DNA of 64,000 bases from Agromyces sp. Soil535 (GCF_001428255.1 NZ_LMRW01000023.1:124309-188308); one strand, 5' to 3'. Counted from the first letter of the stretch, positions 8,558 through 17,533 are shown. Numbers and translations: made by a program. The notes: generated from the sequence alone by a model not told the origin.

Positions 8558-10012
8558 TCAGTCCTTGGCGAGCTCTGACTGCACGAGCTGGCCGCCCGCG
8601 AGGCCGGCGAGGATGGCGCCGACGTCGAGCCCGGTGAGCGACTTCACGACCTGCGTTCCCTCGCCGAGCACCTGCCCGACCGTCTTCGTCACGGCGCTCG
8701 CGCCGTCGGTGGAGACGACCGTGAGCGTCTTGATGTTCGAGATCGGCTCCGCGGCCGCGCGCACGATCTCGGGCAGGCGCGAGATGATCTCCTGCGCGAG
8801 GGCGGCCTCGCCGTACTTCTTGAGGGCGATCGCCTTCGCGTCGGTCGCGGCGGCATCCGCGAGGCCCTCGGCCTGCACCGCGGCCGCATGCGCCTCGCCC
8901 TCGGCCCGGATGCCCGCGGCGAGGGCGACCTGGCGGTCGCGCTCCGCCTCACCGGTGACGCGCACCGATGTTGCGGCGGCCTCGGCGTCCTGCACCGCGG
9001 CGACCTTGTTGGCCTCGGCGATCTTCGTGCGCTTGAACGCCTCGGCTTCCGTGCTCGCGTTCGCGGCGTCACGCTGGGCCGTCGCACGTTGCACCTCGGC
9101 GTACGCCTCGGCCTCGGCGGGCTTGCGGATCTCGATGTCGAGCCGCTCCTGGGTGACGAGCGCCTGCTCCGAGAGCGCGTCGCGCTCCTGCACGGCGACG
9201 AGCTTGTCCTGCTCGGCCTTCGCGAGCTGGCCCGCCGCTGCGGCCTCGGCGTTCGCCCGGTCGGTCTCCGCCTTGATGACGGCCTGCTTGAGGCTCAATG
9301 CCTTCTGGCGCTCGGCGATCTGCTCGGCCGCCTCGATGCGCGCGAACTCGGTCGCGCGAGCCGCTTCCGCCTCGGTCACCTCGGCGACCTGGCGGGCGCG
9401 CGCCGCCTCGGCGCGGCCGAGGTTCGCGAGGTAGTCGCTGCCGGGCGTTGAGATGTCGGAGATGTTCAGCAGGTCGACCTGGAGCCCCTGCTCGACGAGA
9501 TCGGTCTTGGTCTCGGCCACGACCCGGTCGGAGAGGCTCTTGCGGTCGGAGATGATCTGCTCGATCGTCATGTCGCCGACGATGGAGCGAAGCGAACCCT
9601 CGAGCGACTCCTTGATGATCTCGGTGAGGAGCTCCTGCTGGGAGAGGAAGCGCTGTGCGGCGCGGCGGACCCCATCCTCGGTGCCGCTGACCTTGAAGTT
9701 GATCGACGCCTTGATGGCGATCTTGATGCGGTTCTTGTCGACGCCCTCGACCGTGATTCCGATCTGGCGCTGCTCGAGCGAGATCGAGAAGCCCTGCTGC
9801 AGGATCGGCCAGACGAAGGTACGGCCGCCGATGACGACGCGCTGGCCGATCGCGCTCTCGGGCGAGGCAGGTCCGGCACCGCGACCGACGATGACGAGGG
9901 CCTCGTTCGGCGGGACCCGGCGGATGCGGCGCGCGATGAAGGCGAGCAGGGCGAGCAGCGCGATGACGATCGCGACGACCGAGATCACCTGGATCAGGAA
10001 GGGGTCGAGCAT
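8558..10012 (-). CDS. Flotillin-like SPFH-domain membrane protein
   Basis: 484 aa. One N-terminal membrane helix (about residues 5-28, followed by RRIRR) is followed by an SPFH/band 7 domain (about 30-200). A long alanine/glutamate-rich coiled coil then covers roughly residues 205-390, with repeated EA, AEA and QAEG units, and the tail (LDVGAILAGLAGGQ) is Gly/Ala-rich. Length and order match flotillins such as FloT/YuaG, scaffold proteins of membrane microdomains. It lies downstream of the NfeD-like gene on the same strand with a 103-nt gap, the classical nfeD-flotillin pairing. The RBS AAAGGA precedes the ATG. Expected at the inner face of the membrane as large oligomers. Confidence 0.9.
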   Translation of the reverse strand: MLDPFLIQVISVVAIVIALLALLAFIARRIRRVPPNEALVIVGRGAGPASPESAIGQRVVIGGRTFVWPILQQGFSISLEQRQIGITVEGVDKNRIKIAIKASINFKVSGTEDGVRRAAQRFLSQQELLTEIIKESLEGSLRSIVGDMTIEQIISDRKSLSDRVVAETKTDLVEQGLQVDLLNISDISTPGSDYLANLGRAEAARARQVAEVTEAEAARATEFARIEAAEQIAERQKALSLKQAVIKAETDRANAEAAAAGQLAKAEQDKLVAVQERDALSEQALVTQERLDIEIRKPAEAEAYAEVQRATAQRDAANASTEAEAFKRTKIAEANKVAAVQDAEAAATSVRVTGEAERDRQVALAAGIRAEGEAHAAAVQAEGLADAAATDAKAIALKKYGEAALAQEIISRLPEIVRAAAEPISNIKTLTVVSTDGASAVTKTVGQVLGEGTQVVKSLTGLDVGAILAGLAGGQLVQSELAKD

Positions 10013-10115
10013 GAGGGGTCCTTTCGTGCGTTCGGATGGGGCGGGGCGTGCGGTATACCGCGATGTGCGGGCCCGGGTCGTCGCGGTGCGAGCCGGTCGG
10101 GGCGAGACGCCCGGT

Positions 10116-10586
10116 TCAGTCGGCGACGACCTTGACGCGAGTCCCCGCCTGCTCGACGACCCGGATGCGGGCGCCTTCGGCGATCGGCCCCTCCGAGTAC
10201 GCGAGCCGGCGCTCGACCTCGCCGGGGCCGTCGAGGCTGACCTCGCCGCCTGAGGGCGACACGTCGGACTTCGCCACGCCCGTGAGTCCGACGGCGGAGG
10301 CCGGCGTTCCGTCGGAACTCCTCGTGAGGCTGCGCACGACCAGCACGCTCAGCCCGTACGCCAGCACGGCGAGCGCACCCGCGAGCACGTAGGCCCAGAT
10401 GAGGTCGAGGCCCATGCTCACCGTCAACGCGCCGGCGGCACCGAACACCACGAGGCCGACCCCGAGCGCAGTGCTCGAGATCGCACCGTCGCCGACCTCG
10501 AGGTGGTCGAGGAGGTCGCCGAGCACGAGCGACACGAGGAGGAGGACGAGGCCTACGCCTCCGACGATGAGGAACGGGAGGAGCAA
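10116..10586 (-). CDS. NfeD-like membrane protein
   Basis: 156 aa from a TTG at 10586, chosen because GAGAGG lies 9 nt upstream and the reading frame begins with a hydrophobic helix right there (LLLPFLIVGGVGLVLLLVSL). A GTG at 10643 would add 19 residues without membrane character. Two or three membrane helices occupy the first about 90 residues. A C-terminal OB-fold-like beta domain follows (VGLTGVAKSDVSPSGGEVSLDG, then IAEGARIRVVEQAGTRVKV), which is the NfeDC signature. NfeD proteins pair with SPFH proteins, and the next gene downstream is a flotillin. Start-codon choice is the main uncertainty. Confidence 0.78.
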   Translation of the reverse strand: MLLPFLIVGGVGLVLLLVSLVLGDLLDHLEVGDGAISSTALGVGLVVFGAAGALTVSMGLDLIWAYVLAGALAVLAYGLSVLVVRSLTRSSDGTPASAVGLTGVAKSDVSPSGGEVSLDGPGEVERRLAYSEGPIAEGARIRVVEQAGTRVKVVAD

Positions 10587-10701
10587 CGTGAGAGGCCTCT
10601 CTGCGCGCGAATCCCGCGGACGACCGCCCGCGGGTGGACCCACACTATCGGCGCGCGGGCGCCGTCGCATCCGTTTCGACCACCCGATTCGTCGCACCGG
10701 A

Positions 10702-11463
10702 TCAGGAGGCCGCCGGACGCCCCGTCACGAGCGCGTCGACGGCGTCGTCGCCGCGGATCCGGCGCATGCATGCGACGACCTCGTCGACGACCGCCGGCGT
10801 GAGCGCGTTGCAGACGACACTGTGCTGGCCGAGTTCGCCGAGGCCGCCGGCACGGATGCGCACGACCTCCCAGCCCACCTCCCGAAGCGCCTCGTCCTTC
10901 TCGAGGTCGGAGGCCTCCTTGAGCCCCTTGTGGGCCCGGCGCGACCTGCCCGGGTCGTCGTATTCGACGGCGATCCGCAGCTGTGGAATCAGGATGTCGG
11001 GCCACACCTCCTGGCGCCCGAAGAACGTGCGGGCGATGCGCACGGCGTTCACCCCGTGGTGGAGCCGGATCCGTTCGCCGAGCAGCATCCGAAGCCGCTG
11101 CTCGGTCTGCGACGTGCGCACCCGCAGGCCGGGATTCATGAAGGCGACGCCGGCCTCGCGCACCGAACTCGGGCCGGCCGCGTTGACCGCGCATTTCGGG
11201 CATCCCGGGCCGGTGAGCACCTCGCGCACCGTCGCGGCGTAGCGGTCGTGACCCCGCGCGCACCGCCAGTCGTAGGTCGCCCCCACGCGCGTCTCACGCG
11301 CGAGCGCGGCCCGCTGGGGCGGCGCGACACGGCCGAGCAGTTCGGCCCGGCTGCGATGCGTCTCGTCGAGCAGCATGCACAACGGGCAGACCCGGCGGAG
11401 CGCGACCACGCCGTCGTCGCCGGCGCTCGCTCCGTGACCGCATCGGAAACTCACGGCGACCAT
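10702..11463 (-). CDS. Zinc-ribbon protein with Vsr/DUF559-like nuclease domain
   Basis: 253 aa, ATG at 11463. Two zinc-ribbon-like knuckles: C8-x-H10 with C26-x2-C29, and WRCARGH (C68, H72) with GCPKC (C88, C91), the latter like the DUF4379 ribbon. The C-terminal half resembles a restriction-endonuclease fold of the Vsr/DUF559 kind: E121, WPDILIP (D156), RIAVEYD (E167, D169), a His/Lys stretch, then LEKDEALREVGWEVVRIR. This suggests a DNA-binding nuclease. It is divergent from the PolA-like gene at 11544 with 80 nt between, so a repair role is plausible, but function and substrate are unproven. Confidence 0.72.
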   Translation of the reverse strand: MVAVSFRCGHGASAGDDGVVALRRVCPLCMLLDETHRSRAELLGRVAPPQRAALARETRVGATYDWRCARGHDRYAATVREVLTGPGCPKCAVNAAGPSSVREAGVAFMNPGLRVRTSQTEQRLRMLLGERIRLHHGVNAVRIARTFFGRQEVWPDILIPQLRIAVEYDDPGRSRRAHKGLKEASDLEKDEALREVGWEVVRIRAGGLGELGQHSVVCNALTPAVVDEVVACMRRIRGDDAVDALVTGRPAAS

Positions 11464-11543
11464 GGTCGCTCCGCTCGCTGCTCCATGACTCCATGGTGCG
11501 CCGGCCCGCCGACACTGTCGTCGGGGCACCCGAGAATGGAGAC

Positions 11544-13379
11544 ATGCAGGTGGTCGTCGGGGCGGTGGAGCAGGGTCGCATCGCCCTGATCGATCCCGAC
11601 CGTGCCGATGAGCCGCTCGCGGTCGTAGAGCCCGCCGCGTTCGCCGAAGCCGTACGCGAGCTCGAAGCCCGCGAGCATCCGAGATGGGTCTGGACCGAGA
11701 CGCGCCGCTGGTACCCGAGACTCCTGGAGGCCGGGGTGCCCGTCGAGCGCTGCCACGACCTGCGCCTCTCCGGGGCGATCCTCGATCGCTCGACCTCGAC
11801 CGAGGCAGCGCGCGCCACGGGTCGTCACCAACGGCCTTCATGGCTTCCGCCGGGCCCGGCCGACACGGGCGTCGCGTCGACGGCCGCGGATGCCGCGGTG
11901 TCGGCCGCCTCACTTCACAGCACGCTGTTCGACCTCGACGACTTCGCGGATGCCGAGTCGGTCGTCGACATCGGCGAACCGGGCGGATCCACGCCACCGG
12001 GCGGCGACCAGGCGACGGATGCCTCGTTCCGCGCCGGCGACGCACCCGCCACCGCCGTCGCAGCGGAACTCGCCCGCCAGCTCGCCCTGGTCGCCGGGAG
12101 CGCCGACCCGAGTGCGCTGCGCCTCCTCCTCGCGGCCGAGTCCGCGGGTGCGCTCATCGGCGCCGAGATGCACGTGGCCGGGTTGCCGTGGGATCGTGCG
12201 GTGCACGAGGCCGTGCTGGAGCAGGAGCTCGGACCGCGCCCATCGCCGGGGTGGAAGCCGGCCCGCATGGAGGCGCTGGCGCTACAAGTGCGCGAGGAGC
12301 TCGGCGCGGCATCCGTGAACCTCGATTCGCAGGTCGACCTGCTGCGGGCCCTTCGCGGCGCCGGAATCCAGGTGGACTCGACCGCGAGGTGGGAGCTGCG
12401 CGAGCACGATTATCCCGCCATCGAGCCGCTCATCGCCTACAAGCGGCTGGCACGCCTCCTGAGCGCGAACGGCTGGTCGTGGCTCGACGAGTGGGTCGCC
12501 GACGGGCGATTCCGCCCCGAGTACGTCCCGGGCGGCACCGCCACCGGTCGATGGGCGACATCCGGCGGGGGAGCCCTCCAGTTGCCGAAGAACGTGCGGA
12601 GCGCGGTCGTCGCCGATCCCGGATGGACGCTCGTGGTGGCCGATGCGGCGCAGCTCGAGCCACGCGTGCTCGCCGGCATGGCGCGCGACCACGCGATGGC
12701 CGAGGCGAGCCGCGGACGCGACTTCTACCGCGGCCTCGTCGACGCGGGCGTCGTGGGCACGCGCGACGAGGCGAAGGTCGCGATCCTCGGGGCGATGTAC
12801 GGCGCGACGACCGGCGAGAGCGGCCGCCTCGTGCCGCGGCTCGCGCGAGCATTCCCGCTGGCGATGAGCCTGGTCGACCGGGCCGCGCGCGACGGCGAGC
12901 GGGGCATGGCGGTGACCACGCTCCTCGGGCGCTCCTCGCCGCTGCCGTCCGCCGGATGGCGGGCCGTGCAGGCGCGCGCGAGCGAGCCCGACGCGACGGC
13001 GGTGGACGAGCGGCGGGCGCGCTCCTCCGCGCGCGACTGGGGCCGGTTCACCCGCAACTTCGTCGTGCAGGGCAGCGCGGCGGAGTGGTCGTTGTGCTGG
13101 ATGGCCGCCCTCCGCGGGCGACTCGCCGCGATCGGAGGGCGGGTGGCGCCGCAGACTCCCATCGCCGAGGCGTCGGGTCCGGTCTTCGGGCGGTCGCCCC
13201 ACCTCGTCTACTTCCTGCACGACGAGATCATCGTGCATGCGCCGCGCGAGACCGCCGACGAGGTCGCCGCCGCGGTGGAGGCGTCGGCGCAGGGCGCCGG
13301 CCGGCTGCTGTTCGGCGACTTCCCGGTGGAGTTCCCGCTCGACCTCGCGGTCGTCGACAGCTATGCGTCAGCCGGCTGA
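11544..13379 (+). CDS. PolA-family DNA polymerase (bifunctional 3'-5' exonuclease/polymerase type)
   Basis: 611 aa from ATG 11544, with GGAG just upstream; ATG 11493 is an alternative. The polymerase half has family A motifs: motif A VVADAAQLEPRVLAG (about residue 360), motif B with Lys and YG in RDEAKVAILGAMYG, and motif C FLHDEII near the end. The N-terminal about 250 residues correspond to the exonuclease-like region, but I cannot see a complete DEDD set, so proofreading may be absent. It is shorter than PolA (about 880 aa) and lacks the 5'-3' nuclease. This is an actinobacterial accessory polymerase type. Its 3' end overlaps the convergent padR-like gene by 19 bp. Confidence 0.88.
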   Translation: MQVVVGAVEQGRIALIDPDRADEPLAVVEPAAFAEAVRELEAREHPRWVWTETRRWYPRLLEAGVPVERCHDLRLSGAILDRSTSTEAARATGRHQRPSWLPPGPADTGVASTAADAAVSAASLHSTLFDLDDFADAESVVDIGEPGGSTPPGGDQATDASFRAGDAPATAVAAELARQLALVAGSADPSALRLLLAAESAGALIGAEMHVAGLPWDRAVHEAVLEQELGPRPSPGWKPARMEALALQVREELGAASVNLDSQVDLLRALRGAGIQVDSTARWELREHDYPAIEPLIAYKRLARLLSANGWSWLDEWVADGRFRPEYVPGGTATGRWATSGGGALQLPKNVRSAVVADPGWTLVVADAAQLEPRVLAGMARDHAMAEASRGRDFYRGLVDAGVVGTRDEAKVAILGAMYGATTGESGRLVPRLARAFPLAMSLVDRAARDGERGMAVTTLLGRSSPLPSAGWRAVQARASEPDATAVDERRARSSARDWGRFTRNFVVQGSAAEWSLCWMAALRGRLAAIGGRVAPQTPIAEASGPVFGRSPHLVYFLHDEIIVHAPRETADEVAAAVEASAQGAGRLLFGDFPVEFPLDLAVVDSYASAG

Positions 13380-13981
13380 GCGTCGGCGACGGGCGCGGCA
13401 CCGGGGCGACGGCCGCGCTTCGGGCGCGCCGCGCGCGGCGCGAACGCGAGTCGTTCCGTCGAGTCGAGCGCGTCGAGCCAGGCGAGCGCGGCATCGGCCC
13501 TGGCCACCCCCGCGGATGCCGCGAGCCGCGCCAGCTCCGCCTCGGCGGCCTCAGCAGGCTCGGCGGCCTCGACGCCCGCCGTCGCACCGGCCGCCCGGGA
13601 TGCCTGCGCACGCCGCTGCGTCCAGCGGCCGCGCTCCGCAGCGATCACGGCGTCGGCGTCGAAGCCTGGCAACGAGCGTGCGATGAGCACCCGATCGACG
13701 GTCTCGTCCCACGGGTCGCTGCCCGCGGCATCCGCACCGTCGAGCCATGCGTGCGCCGCGTCGACGCCCGCCCGCGTCAGGCGGTGCAGGGGGAGCCCGT
13801 CTTCGGTCGTCCCCGCGGGCTCGACGAGCCGCTGCTTCGTGAGCCGTTCGAGCGTAGCGTACGTCTGGCCGACGTTGACGGAACGACGTCCGCCGGTGCG
13901 TGTCGCGAGGCCACCGTGCAGTTGGAACCCGTAGGCGGGCCCGACGGTGAGGAGGACCAGCAGGGCGTCGCGCACGGCCAT
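13361..13981 (-). CDS. PadR-family transcriptional regulator
   Basis: 206 aa, ATG at 13981 with GGAGG 7 nt upstream. The N-terminal winged HTH (residues 1-80: AVRDALLVLLTVGPAYGFQL, then NVGQTYATLERLTKQRLVE) is typical of PadR repressors, with the YGFQL and YATLERL signatures. The C-terminus is alanine-rich and helical and ends in a basic tail. The target is unknown; PadR proteins often repress an adjacent or their own gene. The 3' end runs 19 bp into the convergent polymerase gene, giving antisense overlap. Confidence 0.88.
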   Translation of the reverse strand: MAVRDALLVLLTVGPAYGFQLHGGLATRTGGRRSVNVGQTYATLERLTKQRLVEPAGTTEDGLPLHRLTRAGVDAAHAWLDGADAAGSDPWDETVDRVLIARSLPGFDADAVIAAERGRWTQRRAQASRAAGATAGVEAAEPAEAAEAELARLAASAGVARADAALAWLDALDSTERLAFAPRAARPKRGRRPGAAPVADAQPADA

Positions 13982-14198
13982 GGGTGCCTCCGGATCGGGG
14001 ATGTGAGAACGCTTCACTGAGCATACTGTTTCGATGCCGCGCCCGTCACCGTCGGCGCGCCACCCGCGCGGAACCTTGTCTTCCCCGGGATTCCGCGGCA
14101 TAATCGCCCATGACGGTCTGACCGTCCACAATCGAACACCCGCCATCCGGCGGTTCCGAGGTCGTAGGGGAAGACGCACCTCGAGAACGGAGACGGAG

Positions 14199-14720
14199 AT
14201 GGCGGAGATGGTCACGCGGGCTGTGCGCGCCGCGCGAGGCGTGCTGTTCGTGCACTCCTCGCCGCGGGCGCTGTGCCCGCATGTGGAATGGGCGGCAGGT
14301 CGCGCACTCGGCACGGCGGTGAACTTCGACTGGTCGGAGCAGCCCGTGTACCGCGGGCTCATGCGCGCCGAGTTCACCTGGGAGGGCGAGGCCGGCACCG
14401 GCGCGAAGCTCGCCTCGGCGCTCCGCGGCTGGGAGCAGCTGCGCTTCGAGGTGAGCGAGGACCCGACGCACGGCTCCGACGGCGCCCGCTGGATGCACAC
14501 GCCCGACCTTGGCGTCTACTTCGCCCAGACCGACACCGCCGGCAACACGGTGATCCCCGAGGACCGCATCCGCTACGCGATGGAGGTGGCGGGCCACGAC
14601 GCGCTCGAGTTGCACCGCGAGCTCCGGCTCGCGCTCGGGCAGGCCTGGGACGACGAGCTCGAGCCGTTCCGGCACGCCAGTGATTTCGCCCCGGTCGTCT
14701 GGTTGCACCAGGTGGGCTGA
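14199..14720 (+). CDS. DUF3145 family protein
   Basis: 173 aa from ATG 14199 after GGAGACGGAG; a second ATG three codons later is also possible. The conserved family start (RAARGVLFVHSSPRALCPHVEW) is followed by FDWSEQPVYRGLMRAEFTWEG and a helical C-terminus. DUF3145 proteins are single-copy and nearly universal in actinobacteria, about 165-170 aa, with no established function. No membrane segment or catalytic motif is evident. The 218-nt gap before it holds no other gene. It converges on fabF, with a hairpin between them. Confidence 0.88.
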   Translation: MAEMVTRAVRAARGVLFVHSSPRALCPHVEWAAGRALGTAVNFDWSEQPVYRGLMRAEFTWEGEAGTGAKLASALRGWEQLRFEVSEDPTHGSDGARWMHTPDLGVYFAQTDTAGNTVIPEDRIRYAMEVAGHDALELHRELRLALGQAWDDELEPFRHASDFAPVVWLHQVG

Positions 14721-14808
14721 GGGCGACGCGGTCCGCGCGGTGGCGTGACGCGAGGTCGGATGACCCTTCCCGGCAACGCATGAGGCGAAACCCCGCGGAC
14801 CATGACGA

Positions 14809-14843
14809 GAAGACCCCGGCGCCAGATGGCGACCGGGGTCTTC
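14809..14843. terminator. Bidirectional terminator between DUF3145 gene and fabF
   Basis: An 11-bp perfect stem, GAAGACCCCGG / CCGGGGTCTTC, with a 13-nt loop lies between the two convergent genes. The right arm ends in TCTTC. Confidence 0.8.
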
Positions 14844-14870
14844 GCATGGGCGTGCGCCCGCGTCATCCGC

Positions 14871-16106
14871 TCAGTGGGTGCGGAACGCGGCGACGGCGTT
14901 GTGGCCGCCGAACCCGAAGGAGTTCGAGATCGCAACGAGATCGCCGTCGCCGAGCGCGCGGGGCGAGGTCACGACGTCGAGCGGGATCTCGGGGTCCTGG
15001 TCGGTGAGGTTGATCGTGGGCGGCGCCGTGCGCTCGTGCAGGGCGAGCACGGTGAACAACGCCTCGATCGCGCCGGCGCCGCCGAGCAGGTGCCCGGTCG
15101 AAGCCTTGGTCGCGGTGACCGGGATGCCGTCGAGCACGTCGCCGAACACGCGACGCAGCGCGTTGTACTCGGCGATGTCGCCGACCGGCGTGCTCGTGGC
15201 GTGGGCGTTGATGTGCTTCACGTCACCGAGCGATGCGCCGGCCCCCTCGATGGCCGCCTTCATCGCGCGTGCCGCCGCCGAACCCTCGGGGTCGGGGGCG
15301 GTGATGTGGTACGCGTCGCTCGTGACCGCGCCGCCGAGGAGCTCGGCGTAGATGCGGGCGCCGCGGGCCTTGGCGTGCTCCTCGGTCTCGACCACCAGCG
15401 CGGCCGCGCCCTCACCGAGCACGAAGCCGTCTCGTGCGACGTCGTAGGGGCGCGACGCGATGGCGGGGTCGTCGTTCCGGCGCGAGAGCGCCTGCATCGA
15501 TGCGAACGCCGCGATCGGCAGCGGGTGGATGGCCGCCTCCGAGCCGCCGGCGATGACGACGTCTGCGAGGCCCTGCTGCAGGTGGTCGTAGGCGTTCACG
15601 AGCGCCTCGGTGCTCGAGGCGCATGCCGAGACCACCGTGCGGATGCCTGCGCGGGCGTGCAGGTCCATGCCGATCGCCGCGCCCGGGCCGTTCGGCATGA
15701 GCATCGGCACGGTCATGGGCAGCACGCGACGCGGACCGCGCTCGCGCAGGGTGTCCCACGCGTCGAGGAGCGTCCATACGCCGCCGATGCCGGTCGACCA
15801 GTCGACCGCGAGGCGCTCGGGGGCGACCTCGGGGGCACCGGCGTCGGCCCAGGCCTCACGGCCGGCGATGAGGGCGAACTGGCTCGAGGGGTCGAGGCGC
15901 TTCAGCTCGTGGCGCTCGAGCACGCTCGCCGTCTCGACCTTGGCCGTCGCCGCGAACGTGACGGGCAGTGCGAGCTCGGTCACCCATTCCTGCTCGAGGT
16001 GGCGAGTGCCGGACTCGCCGGCGAGCAGGGCCGTCCAGCTGTCGCGGGCCGTTCCGCCGAGGGGCGAGGTCGCGCCGATGCCGGTGATCACGATCTTCTT
16101 GGTCAT
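14871..16106 (-). CDS. fabF: 3-oxoacyl-ACP synthase II (KAS II)
   Basis: 411 aa. Extends acyl-ACP with malonyl-ACP in fatty-acid elongation. The catalytic triad is visible: C162 in VVSACASSTEAL, H302 in INAHATSTP and H339 in ASTGHLLGGAGA, plus K334 and the C-terminal SNSFGFGGHN. Length is normal. It is the last gene of the fasR-fabD-fabH-acpP-fabF series on the minus strand. An 82-nt gap after acpP contains a strong hairpin (16147-16179) that may lower its expression relative to acpP. Confidence 0.97.
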   Translation of the reverse strand: MTKKIVITGIGATSPLGGTARDSWTALLAGESGTRHLEQEWVTELALPVTFAATAKVETASVLERHELKRLDPSSQFALIAGREAWADAGAPEVAPERLAVDWSTGIGGVWTLLDAWDTLRERGPRRVLPMTVPMLMPNGPGAAIGMDLHARAGIRTVVSACASSTEALVNAYDHLQQGLADVVIAGGSEAAIHPLPIAAFASMQALSRRNDDPAIASRPYDVARDGFVLGEGAAALVVETEEHAKARGARIYAELLGGAVTSDAYHITAPDPEGSAAARAMKAAIEGAGASLGDVKHINAHATSTPVGDIAEYNALRRVFGDVLDGIPVTATKASTGHLLGGAGAIEALFTVLALHERTAPPTINLTDQDPEIPLDVVTSPRALGDGDLVAISNSFGFGGHNAVAAFRTH

Positions 16107-16146
16107 AACGAAAGCACTCCGTAGGAGGAAAAGGGGTCACGCGGTT

Positions 16147-16179
16147 GGGCGGGCGGCACGAGGTCGTGCCCGCCCGCCC
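16147..16179 (-). terminator. Strong hairpin between acpP and fabF (attenuator or partial terminator)
   Basis: GGGCGGGCGGCACG at 16147-16160 pairs with 16165-16179 with one bulged base and a 4-nt loop. It begins 9 nt after the acpP stop and ends about 40 nt before the fabF start. It may end part of the transcripts or protect the acpP mRNA 3' end, matching the much higher demand for ACP. Confidence 0.65.
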
Positions 16180-16188
16180 GAACAGCGA

Positions 16189-16437
16189 CTAGGCCTGGGC
16201 CTTGACGATGAAGTCGACGGCGTCGCCGACGGTCTTGAGGTTCTTCACCTCTTCGTCGGGGATCTTCACGTCGAACTTCTCCTCCGCGTTGACGACGATC
16301 GTCATCATCGAGATGGAGTCGATGTCGAGGTCATCGGTGAACGACTTGTCCAGCTCAACCGTGTCGGTCGCAATGCCGGTCTCGTCGTTGATGAGCTCGG
16401 CCAGGCCGGCAAGCACTTCTTCGGTGGACAATGCCAT
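16189..16437 (-). CDS. acpP: Acyl carrier protein
   Basis: 82 aa. Carries acyl chains on a phosphopantetheine arm attached to S41 in DLDIDSISM, the expected DSxS-type motif. Acidic four-helix protein of normal length. A strong RBS (AAGGAG, 8-nt spacer) fits high expression. It lies between fabH (66 nt upstream) and fabF, the standard actinomycete type II FAS order. Confidence 0.97.
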   Translation of the reverse strand: MALSTEEVLAGLAELINDETGIATDTVELDKSFTDDLDIDSISMMTIVVNAEEKFDVKIPDEEVKNLKTVGDAVDFIVKAQA

Positions 16438-16503
16438 TGTTCTTCTCCTTGGGGGTGTCTCGTTTGACCGAGAGACAGTCTAGATGGACGAGGGGACGGT
16501 GGT

Positions 16504-17508
16504 TCAGGGCAGAACCACCACTTGGGCGCCGAATACGAGTCCTGCGCCGAAGCCGATCTGGAGGGCGAGGCCTCCTGAGAGTTCCGGATGCTCCTCGAGC
16601 AGCCGGTGGGTCGCGAGCGGGATCGAGGCCGCGGAGGTGTTGCCGGTCGTCGCGATGTCGCGGGCGACCACGACGGAGTCGGGCAGCTTCAGCTGCTTGG
16701 CGAACTCGTCGATGATGCGCATGTTGGCCTGGTGGGGGATGAACGCCGCGAGGTCGGCGCTCGTGACGCCCGCGGCATCCAGCGCCTGCTTCGCCACCTT
16801 CGCCATGTCCCACACGGCCCAGCGGAAGACCGTCTGGCCCTCCTGGCGGAGCGTCGGCCATTCGGTTGCCCCGTCGCGGAACTCCGTGAGGGTGTGGTTC
16901 ATGCCGACCGCGTCGGCCTTCGAGCCGTCGGAGCCCCATATCGTGCGGGCGATGCCGGGGAAGTCGCTCGGGCCGATGACGACGGCGCCTGCGCCGTCGC
17001 CGAGGAGGAACGAGATCGAGCGGTCCGTCGGGTCGACCACGTCGGAGAGCTTCTCGGCGCCGATCACGAGGGCGTAGTGCGCGACGCCCGTACGGATGAG
17101 CGCGTCGGCCTGCGCGATCGCGTACGCGTAGCCGGCGCACGCGGCGTTCGTGTCGTATGCAGCCGCGGGGTTCGCACCGACGCGATCGGCCACGACGGCT
17201 GCCATCGAGGGCGTCTGCTGGACGTTGGAGATCGTGGCGATGATGACGAGGTCGATGAGCTCGGGCGCGACGCCCGACTTCGCGATGGCCTCGTGTGCGG
17301 CATCCGTCGCCAGGTCGATCGCCGGCACGTCGGCCCCGGCACGGGCCCGGGTGATGATGCCGGTGCGCTGCTGGATCCACTCGTCGGAGGAGTTGATCGG
17401 GCCCACGAGGTCGTCGTTCGGCACGAGGTTGGCTCCGCGAGCGGCGCCGATCGCGTAGATGCGCGTGTATGCGGGTCCGTGCGACTGCTGGAGGGTGGGT
17501 TTCGTCAT
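16504..17508 (-). CDS. fabH: 3-oxoacyl-ACP synthase III (KAS III)
   Basis: 334 aa. Starts fatty-acid synthesis by condensing an acyl-CoA with malonyl-ACP; in actinomycetes branched primers are usual. Active-site C124 in DTNAACAGYAYA, His in FIPHQANMRI and Asn in TTGNTSAAS form the triad. The N-terminus, about ten residues before PAYTRIYAIGAARG, is slightly longer than in E. coli FabH. It starts 25 nt after fabD and is clearly in the same operon. Confidence 0.97.
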   Translation of the reverse strand: MTKPTLQQSHGPAYTRIYAIGAARGANLVPNDDLVGPINSSDEWIQQRTGIITRARAGADVPAIDLATDAAHEAIAKSGVAPELIDLVIIATISNVQQTPSMAAVVADRVGANPAAAYDTNAACAGYAYAIAQADALIRTGVAHYALVIGAEKLSDVVDPTDRSISFLLGDGAGAVVIGPSDFPGIARTIWGSDGSKADAVGMNHTLTEFRDGATEWPTLRQEGQTVFRWAVWDMAKVAKQALDAAGVTSADLAAFIPHQANMRIIDEFAKQLKLPDSVVVARDIATTGNTSAASIPLATHRLLEEHPELSGGLALQIGFGAGLVFGAQVVVLP

Positions 17509-17533
17509 GCTCGGCTTTCTCTGTGCGCCAGGT

